64,000 nucleotides of DNA, from NCBI GenBank assembly GCA_002205965.3, contig NADL03000696.1, positions 1,025,501 through 1,089,500 on the forward strand, given 5' to 3'. Both the position numbers and the translations under genes were made by a program. This document shows, in pieces, positions 13,207-23,139 of this stretch. Below the pieces are notes generated by a model. It worked only from the letters and a program-made list of their open reading frames with translations, was not told the DNA's origin and made no database searches. This DNA is from Kappaphycus alvarezii. Its lineage: Eukaryota; Rhodophyta; Florideophyceae; Gigartinales; Solieriaceae. Within the stretch, counting starts at the first letter, position 1. Every line of letters begins with the position of its first letter.

Positions 13207-14274
13207 ATGCCGAGACCAAAACAGAAGGACGGCTTCCGCTTGATGCCATGGGCCGACTGGGCCGAGTGGCTCGAGGTCAAGGACATGGTTGAGTCTGGTC
13301 GCACAACAGATGCAAAGCGCAAGCTGACAACATTCATGCTCCGTCGAAGCTCCGCCGTCCCTATTGCCATGATCAGCACCATTTCTCTCATGCATCAACT
13401 TGAGAATCCCTCCCCCGACCCTTACACAAACCGTCTCGCCCTTTCTATGACTATCACCCGCCTGGTCAATGGCACTACGGATCAATTCCAACCGCGTGGT
13501 GAGCGCTCCGTAGCCAGAAGTGTCGCCTATGTTGCAACGGAATTAGGAATGCCGTTGGAACTAGTCGAGATTAGACATCAAGCTTGTCATAACGAGCTAC
13601 CCAACTTGTCATTTCTCAGATTTGCAAGCAAAGATGCTCTTGCCTGGTTGAAGGATTGGTATTGGGAGCCCCAGCTGCGGAACATCTGGCCTTATGTCAA
13701 ACACTCAAGCTACGTCCTGACAAAGAAATTCAAGGACGAGATTAGTCCAACAGAACGTGAGCTCCTTGACTCCGAACCGAAACAACCTCCAGCCCGCGAA
13801 CCCGTATCTATCATCTTGAAAAGATCTGACGACCGCCTCGAAAAGGTAAAGGAACGAACCATCGCGCTGAAGGACCTTCTCAACAAGAAGGAAGCGCGGC
13901 CACACGCCCCACTTGTGTCGATGAGCGTAAAGGACTGGGGTTCAAGAACGTTTGGCCTTTTACCAGGTCAACGATGGGTACCACGCTCCTCCCAGTTTTC
14001 CGCAAAACGCACGACTATTCGATCCAATGCAAATGAAGACAAAGTTTTACGGATTGACGACATTGATTCCAATCAAGACAAAAAGATTGCTCATGTCAAC
14101 TACTCTGCAAAATCGCCTTTGGCAGATGAGATAAATGACGCCAACGTCGTTCACATGAAAAACGAAAAAGGTCTGAGCGAGAACGAAAAGCCGCTGTTCC
14201 TGAGCAAAATAGCGCAATTTCAATTGATAGCTGCAAAAGCTGGGGCTACGCAGCGCGAGGCCAAAGATCTGTGA
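13207..14274 (+). CDS. LAS1: Las1-like HEPN endoribonuclease for pre-rRNA ITS2 processing
   Basis: Intronless ORF of 355 codons. Las1 cleaves ITS2 of pre-rRNA in the nucleolus, in complex with the Grc3/NOL9 kinase. The N-terminus has the family signature MPWADWAEWLEVKDMV, then a block with RRSSAVPIAMISTISL, and IRLVNG-type residues (TRLVNGTTDQ). The HEPN RxxxxH motif is present as RHQACH (R123, H128), followed by NELPNLSFLR and a Trp-rich ALAWLKDWYW block, all in the expected order. The C-terminal half is low in known motifs, as is usual for Las1. The ATG at 13207 is chosen over the earlier in-frame TTG. No frame break is seen. The next gene is convergent and its stop lies 92 bases downstream. 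The upstream region holds a TACTGTAC-type cluster. Confidence 0.9.
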   Translation: MPRPKQKDGFRLMPWADWAEWLEVKDMVESGRTTDAKRKLTTFMLRRSSAVPIAMISTISLMHQLENPSPDPYTNRLALSMTITRLVNGTTDQFQPRGERSVARSVAYVATELGMPLELVEIRHQACHNELPNLSFLRFASKDALAWLKDWYWEPQLRNIWPYVKHSSYVLTKKFKDEISPTERELLDSEPKQPPAREPVSIILKRSDDRLEKVKERTIALKDLLNKKEARPHAPLVSMSVKDWGSRTFGLLPGQRWVPRSSQFSAKRTTIRSNANEDKVLRIDDIDSNQDKKIAHVNYSAKSPLADEINDANVVHMKNEKGLSENEKPLFLSKIAQFQLIAAKAGATQREAKDL

Positions 14275-14366
14275 CGCGCGTATTTTTATGTACATTCCTT
14301 GTTGCATGGAGAGGACCATTGAACTGCAGACGCCCGTGCTAGCCAACTGCCCTGTGGGACTGACTA

Positions 14367-16824
14367 TCAGCTTTTCGCGTTGGCACATGAAAAGATGTCT
14401 TGGCATCTGGACCAATTCCCGACAGCTTGATGTTTGAAGAATTCACCCCGAAGACGTATTCGTGAGTACCTTCCTGGTCTCCAGGTACCTTTTTGAACCA
14501 TCGCGGCTCCCATTTTACACCTTCGGCGTCCATATCCCGCCGCCTTTGCCTCTGTCCCTCCTCTAAAGCCGTCTTGTAGGAGGATGCTTGCGCATATTCT
14601 CCGTTCTCAAGAGCCCTTTGGTCGGGCCTCAGCCTGCTGTCGGTTGGGGCAACGAATGGCCGTTCCTCATCTCGTACTGGAGCATTCAGGGAGATGGCCC
14701 ATTTCGTCATGTTGTACGATTGAGACGCGTTGTCATCTGGCCGATCAGCAACCCGCCAGATAACATTCTTCTTATTCTTTGGCAGCTGTTCGTAAATGCA
14801 ATCAGTCCAATTTCCGCCAATCTTAATTTTGATGCTCCGCTCGCATCATATATCGTTCCCTTGATTGCTCCAAACGAGCGAGAGTCACTCATCCAGCCGG
14901 TTTTCGCAAAGTTGACTACACATCGACCCCATTGGTCTTATTAACGATTTCCATTTCCCCATAGTTGTCGAGCCACATGGTTCCGATGACGATATTATGA
15001 ACGCAGGAGGTAACTTGCTCCAGAACGTAATGGTCCCCGTACTCTGGAAATTCTATATGGTTCAGGCCTGTCGGAAAAACTTCGAGGCTTTTCCCCAAAA
15101 CTTGTTCTTGATCTCTATGCTGTTGTAGTATTTCCACGAGGCACCAGAGCCCTCAGCATAGCATGCCGATATGGGGGGATGGTGGCTAACTTGCTCTGCC
15201 ACAAATCGAATTCCCTTCCCTTTGTCCGGCATTATAACGCAAGCAGTCTCCCCAAGTAGAGGGTTAAAGGGCTTGCCCATTCTACCCTGCGTAGAGCTGT
15301 AGTGTGAAATAACCATTGCAGCTACGTACATCATACGCCTATTGGGATCTGGCTCCGCAGCTCCTTTGTCCAACAACTCAGAGTACTCAATGTCCTCAGC
15401 AAGGCGCTGCAAGAAGGAGATAGGCTCATTCAACACGATTGGAATGCTAATTTTCGATAAATCCTTGCCAACGGCGTCCTTCAAAATCGAAAACACGTTC
15501 AGAGTCTCTTTTTTGCCAGATATATTTGGCAGTCTTGTCCGCCGTCCTCTGAAGCCCTTCGAAATGATCTTCGTATCTACTCGCTTGACTTCCCCTGCCG
15601 TTAACCTTCTTTCCGAAGAAGTCGCCATATCACCTACTCCCTTCCCGCGATTAAGACCGCGTGCCAGAGATTCCCTTTCATCAAGGGTCTGTTTTTTCGC
15701 AAACGAGGCACGCGAACTTGCCGCACGTGACAATGCATCAAAAAACTCCAAGTCGCTGTCATCATCTTCCTCATCGTCATCAATTTCCCCAACCTTGCTT
15801 GCGAGCCTTGCCGGACTAGTGGGAAACATGGGCAGGCCCTCTGCCATGACTCTCGTCAGATCCGCCTTCATTCTACGCTCAAAGAGTTCATCGTTTGTCT
15901 GTAAAACATGAAGACACCAGGTGACGAGATCGATAAGGCCCTTTGCTGAGGCCTGCACAGGCTGGTCCATGGCGTTGCCTGAGGAATTGCGATCTTTAAA
16001 GGCAGCTGCGACCATTTGCAGAAATTCCGTGTCATCTTCTGGGACGGCGCCAGGCTCTACCCATTTGTGCCTCCAACAAGCCAAGATACGGTGGAGTTCA
16101 GAGAGCAGTGCGGTGCGACTCTGCTCTGCCTCCTTCAATCCGTCGTCCTCAAGGATACTGTCATCACTGTCATCTATAGCATAGACATTGTCGCGCATCG
16201 AGGGGCCATTCGGGGTAGGTGCTTCCAGTCCTTCAGCTGTTACCTGGATATCGTGTGTCGAATGATGATTCGCGGATTGTTTCGCCCTAGACACTGCAGT
16301 CTTGATCAAGCCTCGAAAGTATTCGTTTGAAGCATTCATTGCATCAACCCATTCATCTCTCTCTGCTTCACTCTCGGCACGGATGTGAAAGACATCGGCA
16401 CCAACATCAATGGCAAAGCGAGTTGGATCAGAATCATCGGCAGTAATGACAGCAAATTGCAATGTTATAGAGCCCTTGATATCACGTTCTTTCTCGTCCT
16501 TACTCGTCTGGCGTTTCAAAAAGTGCAACTTTCTACGGACTTTCCTGATCGACTTTGGCTCAACATCTCCAATGGAATCATCGCTGCTATCGCGGTCTAA
16601 ATCATGAGGGCAGCATATGTGAGGACTCCATTCTCCAGGCAGAACTGACGATACTTCCAGCGTTTGAGTACATTTGTATATTTGAGGAGTGTGCCTTGTT
16701 TATGAGGGGCGACACCGACATTAGAAGTTAGAATGTGGAGCTCATCCTTGGGAACGGTGAGCGTGAAGACGGAAGAACTGCCGTTGGAACTGCGACGGCG
16801 GTGAAGGACATTACGTAGACGCAT
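14367..16824 (-). CDS. Oxysterol-binding protein-related protein (PH + ORD)
   Basis: A lipid-transfer protein of about 820 codons, apparently intronless. The N-terminus from the ATG at 16824 is basic. A PH domain follows (about residues 35-150; KQGTLLKYTNVLKRWKYRQF), which in this family binds phosphoinositides at membrane contacts. A long acidic linker precedes the OSBP-related domain, which has FNPLLGET, the family fingerprint EQVSHHPPISA (near 15175-15196), and the C-terminal TDSRLRPDQRALE block. The reading frame changes about five or six times (near 16612, 15097, 14900, 14833 and 14457), and each change is repaired by one extra base, so I read them as sequence deletions rather than introns or true decay. 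A decayed gene remains possible. The stop proposed at 14367-14369 assumes the last frame change. Confidence 0.85.
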
Positions 16825-17198
16825 GGGTACGATGCGTCGTGCCGCCGAGCGAAGCGACGGGGACAGGGGAGGGGAGCGGGGTTCCTTCGGAGACGCCAGG
16901 ACGAAAAGAAAAAATGGTAGAAGGTGTAGCGATGGCAGGTGGTGACTAACTGGGGGAAGGAGTTGACGGAGGGACAAGGTGATGGGTAAGCAAGACTTTG
17001 TGGTGAGGAAACAGACAAGCAGTTTTATAGGGATGGGTAGGCAGGGTGCAAATAAAAGGAGTGAGTAAGAGAGGGATTGTGCAATGCCCACGAATGGCAG
17101 AATGATTTAGAGGCGAGTGCTGCTAAGGGAGTGAGGTGGTTGAATACTGTGGGCGTCGGAACTGAGTCTTGAGGTCCTCTGCATTGAGCTATGTTTAT

Positions 17199-17757
17199 GT
17201 ACAGTAGTAAAGTACTGGTACAGTAAAACGTGAATGAATAGCTTACAACAAACCCTTTGCGGTTGATTTGAAACATTGTTTTGAGCAATTCGGAATAATT
17301 TTCATTTTATTCCATGATTGTCATCGAATGGGGAAACATACCCTACTCTACGGCAGTCATGTTAGCATCCTCCGCAAGGACAAGACTAGACTAGCTAGTA
17401 GAGGGACCGTACGGATACCTTTTGGCCGTCACATGCAGACAAGTGTTATCATTACAGTGGTACACTTTTGTATGACAAATTTTGTGTGCTTGCATTCTTT
17501 CGGGCCATTTTGAAGCAAAAGCTATCTACTTACAGTTTGCACCGAGCCAATGAGTGGATACAGTCCACCATCATCCCCAGTCACCAAAAAAGAACAGCAA
17601 TGAACAGTCAGAACATACTGTACTATATCTGTCAAAAAAGTACAGTTCAAACCGGATTGAACAGTGTCGTACTGTACCGCTTACGCTGGATGACTCGACA
17701 AATACTGTACTGCGGTACTGTACACTACTGCTTTTACTGTACGTACGTAAAGTACAA
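17199..17757. promoter_or_regulatory. TACTGTAC-type motif clusters in the divergent ORP/CBM48 spacer
   Basis: Many copies of TACTGTA, GTACAGTA and overlapping palindromes lie at 17199-17229 and 17613-17757, between the divergently read ORP and CBM48 genes. The rest of 16825-18213 has no recognisable gene. The long open frame covering 17554-18433 before the CBM48 ATG is T/C-poor low-complexity and not convincing as protein. Confidence 0.4.
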
Positions 17758-18213
17758 CCCCAGTTTGACTCAACCAGTCAACGGTCCGCATTCATAACCA
17801 AACGAAGGAATGCAAACTTGACACAACCTCTCTCGAACGCTTGTAATAAAACCAAAAATAATGTCCCATTTTATTTCACATTCCCTTCATTACACGTTTG
17901 CCACGTAACCCTGACGCGCTCTACCACAAAGAAGCTCATTGAGCACTTTTCATCGGTTGTGTTCTTTCGTTGGCAATCGAGCCCTCGGCCATCACCACCG
18001 GCATTCACACCTGCTCCCAATTGCAGACATGAGCAAAATCCGCTTGCCATATCCTTCTGCAATCAGCACTTAAATGCAACAAGATCCGACATCGTCTTAT
18101 CCATAAAAACCTCCTCTCAACATATCCGTATCCACAACCGCAGTACTCATGTCTGTCGTACTCTACTTCCCCTGTTGCCCTTCTTCCTTCTTTCCAGTTC
18201 TCATGCCTCCAGC

Positions 18214-18971
18214 ATGAACAAAAATAAACATCTTCCACATCAAGCAATACTCCTGAACATTGACCCCCCGAATCCCGCATCTGCCCCATCTCCACCTCCC
18301 ACTTCCATTTCAAAACCAAACGCCATTCCTGTTCGCACAGAATTTGTCTTTACGTCCCAACAACCCCACTCCTCGGTCAACCTCTGCGGCGACTGGGCCG
18401 ACTGGACTCCTATTCCAATGACCCTCGAACAGCGTACGTCTCACCATCAACACCCACCATCATTACCTTCAACTATCAATACCGAGAGGAAGCCAAAGCC
18501 AAACTGCTCACTGACACGCCTCCCACTTCTCCCCTCCAGCTCATATCTGGTCTGTCATTACCACCGTCCCATCCGGCCATCGCCAATTCTGTTACCTTAT
18601 TGACGGCAACCCCGTCATATCCCCGAAACATCCAACCAATCCCAACACACCCTAAACTGGCGTACAGTCCGTGGACCTCCCACCCGCCCTCGACACTCTT
18701 TTCACCAAACGCTCCACGTTTTATCCCGACTCACCTCGTCACCGCCATCCGCAACGCCGTTCGTTCGTTATTCCATTCCGATCCTTCTTACTTCAATAAG
18801 AGGTATCGCTCAAGACATCGTCTCTCCGACATGGAAACAAACTGCCCGTCACCTCCAAATGCCCCATCACGTACCTGTCCAACCGTCGTCTCGTTGCTCC
18901 TCTTTGGTCTCGGGTCTCTATCCTTGGGGGCTCTTGTATTTTCCGCCGCGTCGCTGTGGAGGGACCTCTAG
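18214..18971 (+). CDS. CBM48 (AMPK-type glycogen-binding) domain protein, possibly with C-terminal membrane anchor
   Basis: Exon 1 (18214-18433) encodes a Pro-rich N-terminus and the first half of a CBM48/AMPK-beta-like domain (VNLCGDWADWTPIPM). An intron with GTACGT donor and CCTCCAG acceptor (18434-18539) is followed by the second half, PHIWSVITTVPSGHRQF and YLIDG. These are the usual strand pairs and the aromatic residues that contact alpha-glucan. In the strict frame a stop follows at 18653-18655. In another frame the sequence runs on to 18971 and ends in a strongly hydrophobic segment (VVSLLLFGLGSLSLGALVF), which would be a tail anchor. One or two lost bases would join the two parts; this is inference. 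It could bind starch or glycogen at a membrane. The true C-terminus is uncertain. Confidence 0.6.
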
Positions 18972-19336
18972 TCTGGGCCCGTCTATATATGTAAAGTTTC
19001 CAGCTTTACCTTGCTTTCATCTCCCCGTTACCTTTTTGCTTTCGTTTCGTTTCCCTCGATCACTTCGTCTTCCAAACATCATGACTGTCTTCATCTTATC
19101 ACTAGTTTCGTTTCGCTCCACATCCCCTCCTCCATCTCTAGTCCACAGCTCCGCTCCCTCGTCTTTCTTTTCGGGCAGAGCCCTTTTCTACATCTTTCAA
19201 AGATGAAAGCCTCCCCCGAACTCATCGTTATGCACCTCGTTCTCTATCTTTCCACCGTCGATCATCACAGCCAGTCTCAAGCGACTTGACACGACCCCAG
19301 CAACTTGCCTTTGCATCACTTCCTTGGTTTTTTAAG

Positions 19337-22018
19337 ATGTTTTATTCGCATATCGTCCTCACAAAGAAGGTACTCCCTCCCTCCCCGACTACTTTCTTGA
19401 TTCCTTCTAGGACTGGAACATTGCACCAAGCGGATGACTCTGACCACAAATATCTTTCTTACCACTGTGATATTGTCAACTTGGTACGTTAGGGACTCTT
19501 GGGAAAGTTTGGGTCGCTGCCACATTAGGCGAGTCCCGAGTACCTAAATCTTTTGCGTCCACCGCCAAAATCCAGGTTCTTTGCAAAAACATAGAGGAGC
19601 CAGCCGCACCGTTCGCCTTGCGTCTCTCCTCAGCTTTATTGCTCGGCGTCGTTCGTGTTTTAATCGCAAGTCCGCGATAATCCTGGCCGATGTCAATTCC
19701 GTAATGAGGGCAATCAGGCGCTTTAATGCCTCACAATCAGCTCGAAGAACAGGAGAGAAGAGGCAACGAGAACAACTTACGCCCATCTCTGAGGCAAATC
19801 GCATTTCTCTCCAGGACGGAGAGGATATGGCCCGTTTTGATGCTATCACCTTGCCCGTCAGGAAGAAGCAAAGACATCTGCAAGCCATGGAAAGGATGGT
19901 GATAGTCGCGGCAACAAATCCCCAACAATTTCCTCAGGGGATTTTCTGAGTCAGGGTTCCATAATGCTTGCAGAAATGTCCCTCGGAGACAGTGCTCACC
20001 TCGATGTTCTGACTGCAATGGAGACGATCTTTCCATCGATCGTAGTCCCACGGCTAGGTGAGCACTTGTCATCAAGACTGAACAGTCCAAATCCAAACCG
20101 AACCTCTGGTAGCGAGAGGCGGCTTGCGTACAGAGCTAGAGAGCAAGACATTGCACTGTCAAGTCCCACTGCCAATCTTGGCACTGACATTTTTCAGAGC
20201 GATCTGCGGGTCAGCCTTCACTCAAATCCTGTATCCGACGCGGAGGTTTCGCAACCGATGTGGGACTCCAACTTGGGCGGCACCGTGAATCAAGGCGGTG
20301 TCCCTACCTCGGGCTCCAGCGATCCCTTACAAAACCAACCCATAGCACAGGAAGACGGTAATCCAACTACTACGCCCCAGAATCCCATATGTTCTTCGAA
20401 CCGTTACAAATCGAACCTCTTGACCTTCATGCTGTTGACGAACCGCTAGCACAAAGGCCACGGGAAAACAGTGGGACGGGTCTGCGGTGCGCCAGTCAGT
20501 GTCCGCAGGTGTTCCCTCTACAGACGAAGAAACCGGTTACTCCGTCCTCCACAAGGTACAGTCGGAATGAAACGTGTGCAGTCTGCTCCGCAGTCAAACT
20601 CGACGAAGAGGCGGAGACTATCTATGGATCAATTTGACGACGTTACAGAATTTACGCCTGCCCAGGTCAGAATTTATCCGTGACCATCGGACATTGTACT
20701 CGCGCCGCACGAGGAGCGTGTTTCTACTAGAAAGAGCCGCTCCAAGGAGAACGCAAGGCGAGATAATTTGACCCTTCCTAGCTTCCTGAGAACATTCTCA
20801 CAGGAAATTATTGATCTGTGGCACGCAGTTGTCGAACCACCTTTTGGCGTCCCTAGACCGCAGGCATCGTCGACAGCAAATCCCACAGTTCAGGCCCCCA
20901 GTGGATGCCCCAAAACAAAAACCCGCCCTGCTGATCACGAGCGTCAGCCGCAATACAATATCCCTATGATCGAAGAGGTTGAGGAAGCATCTGCCGTGCC
21001 AGAGATGATTGACAACCAAAGACGAGTCTCCGGCCTAGATATTGACCGCGCACAAGAAGGATCCAAATCAGCTTCCAATGATCATTTCTCCATTCCATCC
21101 CACGGTACCGACGGCAAGAGTAACCGTGTAAGCGGACAGGGTGGCAGTGGGGCGGTTTCGAGTAGTGGATCCGGTCGTGGCCTTGCGGATCTGATAGACA
21201 AGGTTCGTTACTTGCGTTCATGCATCATCGACATATTTCGGTTCTCACATTGTTTTCTCCAAAACTAACAACTCGCTTGCTGTACGTTGTAATTCTCGAC
21301 GTACATCCGTTGGATTCCTGCAAAAAGATTACTGCCTCTGATCACAGGGAGTACGAGATCGCCCTTCGATCGACTGAGAAGCAAAAATGTACGTCGTTCC
21401 AGGGTCTCGTCATCTACTTCCTACGTTACTCAGAACTCAAACTGACTGTATTTTCCACCACATCGCGACTCTATTTCGCAATGCTCGACAGCTTCTGCTG
21501 ATGTGGGTAGTGCAGTAGAGCATGGCAAAGACGCTGTGTCCCTGGAATCAAGGACGCTGAGGATAGTGCAAACAAGAAGTCAGGGGAAGCGCTGCAGACC
21601 TCTGAGTTTGAGCTGGTTGAGGAAACAGAAAAACCAGACATGGCCGAAACGGCTGGCGAGACGCCGGTCTCTGCGATCAATGTCCGGTCTTTCAAAATGC
21701 TCGAGTTGCTCCGCAAACTTGAGGATGAGAACGCGCAAGGATCGAACGCTGAAGTTGATGAAAAAGAAATAATAACGGTACCGTTGCTCAATTGACCTCC
21801 ACCGCATTCCACATTTACACTCAGGGATGAAACCTAACCAGTTACTCTGTTTTCGATTTATGCTTCGCCAGTTCGACAATTTGGTGCAGGGTTGTTCTCG
21901 CGGAACCACGGCACGAGCATTCCATAGCTTGTTGAATCTGGCGAGTGCGGGTTTTGTCACTGTGAATCAATCCGAGGCGTACGGCGAAATTTCGGTAACT
22001 CCGAGCAAACATTTCTAG
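19337..22018 (+). CDS. Cohesin alpha-kleisin (Rad21/Scc1/Rec8 family)
   Basis: The N-terminus MFYSHIVLTKK is typical of Rad21/Rec8. An intron (19370-19492, GT-AG) precedes GTLGKVWVAAT and then the helix and strand block with LRLSSALLLGVVRV, which in the family binds the SMC3 coiled coil. The middle is acidic, low in conservation and partly spread over several frames. A basic RRRLSMDQFDDVTEF segment and a block ending in TFSQEIIDLWHAVVEPPFG follow. The end (about 21829-22018) is a winged-helix domain (TARAFHSLLNLASAGFVTVN, AYGEISVTPSKHF) that binds the SMC1 head. At least two further introns are likely (from about 21202, and from about 21780 to 21826). Frame changes at 19493, 19658 and 21551 each look like one lost base. 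One in-frame TGA lies at 20681-20683. Mitotic versus meiotic type cannot be decided. Confidence 0.85.
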
Positions 22019-22036
22019 GTACTTAGACAGCAACCT

Positions 22037-22576
22037 TTACTTCTTCTTCTGCTTCGCGAGTTCATCCCTCGCTTCAAGGATTTTTCGATTGATGTAGTCG
22101 TGATAGTTTTCAACACGGATCTCGCCGATTTGACTTTGGCATACCTACAATTACAGAGAAGTCCGCCTTTTCATTGTCAGTTGAGCAATCGAACCGGCGA
22201 AGCGCCTGATGAAAAGAGGAAAGTATAGTACTTACAAGATTCCATGAGGATTCTCCTGCAAGAGGCGAACAGTTGGATGTGGATCATCATCGCGACGAGT
22301 TCGGGGACGACGAGCAACCTTGAAGAGCAATCCTTCACCTCGAGCAGAATCAGAAACGAAGGATCGGAACCACCAGTTGTGGCGAGTGTTTGGATGATCC
22401 GGAGTGGCGCCAAACTCAAGAGCAGCAGATACCTGACCGTATAGACGAATACATGGAGTGAAAAGGAAGTTAGAGACATAGTTCCGAACCAAAAAAGGTA
22501 GGTCACAATGGATGGCAATTTGCGTGGAACTTACCCTCGGACCTTCAACCACCTCTTCGCTTTCGATGTCGGTCAT
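22037..22576 (-). CDS. Small three-exon gene, unknown function
   Basis: Read on minus: exon 1 (22576-22535) encodes MTDIESEEVVEGPR and ends in a good GTAAGT donor. An intron with a CAG acceptor gives exon 2 (22432-22236), which contains HNWWFRSFVSDSARGEGLLF and ENPHGIL. A second GTAAGT donor and a TGTAG acceptor lead to exon 3 (22145-22037), which ends in a lysine run and TAA. The predicted protein is about 114 residues, charged and largely helical at the C-terminus. The exon 2/3 phase works for the better-looking third exon only if one base is missing at the donor; the strict frame gives a basic, less protein-like tail. I do not recognise the family. Its stop lies 18 bases from the kleisin stop on the other strand. 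Confidence 0.6.
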
Positions 22577-22782
22577 TTTAAGTGGTGCGGTTGTGCGGAG
22601 ACAGAGATTTCAGAGTGGCTGCGATATCTGCTCTCAAACGAGTGGTTTGGACTCAGCCGGGTGGTTGCGGACTAATGGCGACCTTAAGTTCTATCTTCGA
22701 CTTCCATCGGCGTGTGGAGATCAACGGTACACCAAATCTTGAGGAAAATACCAGCGACTCGGCATTGAGAATGTTGAACTCC

Positions 22783-23062
22783 TGTACAGTAGAAGAGGTC
22801 ATTACAGTTGAGCACACTGCTGTAACGCAGACCAGACTTTCTGTAATTATGCACTGTTCCCGTAGTACCCCAGTTCGGCAGAAGTACAGTACTTTGAGCT
22901 AACACTTTGCTGTAATGCAGTTGATACTATCATGTACAGTGTACAGTACAGTACAGTACTACAGTATGCAGTACAGTCAGTCCTGCAGTGTACTGTACGC
23001 TACAGAATGAAGTAAAGTTTCTTTCGTAGTACAGTACTGTACAGTAGAGTACTGTACTACAG
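22783..23062. promoter_or_regulatory. Dense TACTGTAC/GTACAGTAC cluster upstream of the small spliced gene
   Basis: This is one of the densest stretches of the motif, including runs of overlapping GTACAGTACAGTAC near 22940. It starts about 200 bases upstream of the minus-strand ATG at 22576 and ends at the edge of a non-LTR element copy. Confidence 0.4.
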
Positions 23063-23139
23063 TCTGGCCAGAGTGTCACAGATTGCGATCGAGCAATGTC
23101 GGATATTTTTGACATAACCCACACAGTCACCGGGCGGAA

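Noticed and set aside
15342-15911. 189-codon + strand ORF
   Set aside because: Antisense shadow of the PH-ORD protein, whose domains are clear on the other strand.
17554-18433. Long + strand open frame (about 290 codons) before the CBM48 ATG
   Set aside because: Low-complexity, spans the motif-rich divergent promoter, and only the part from 18214 has domain similarity.
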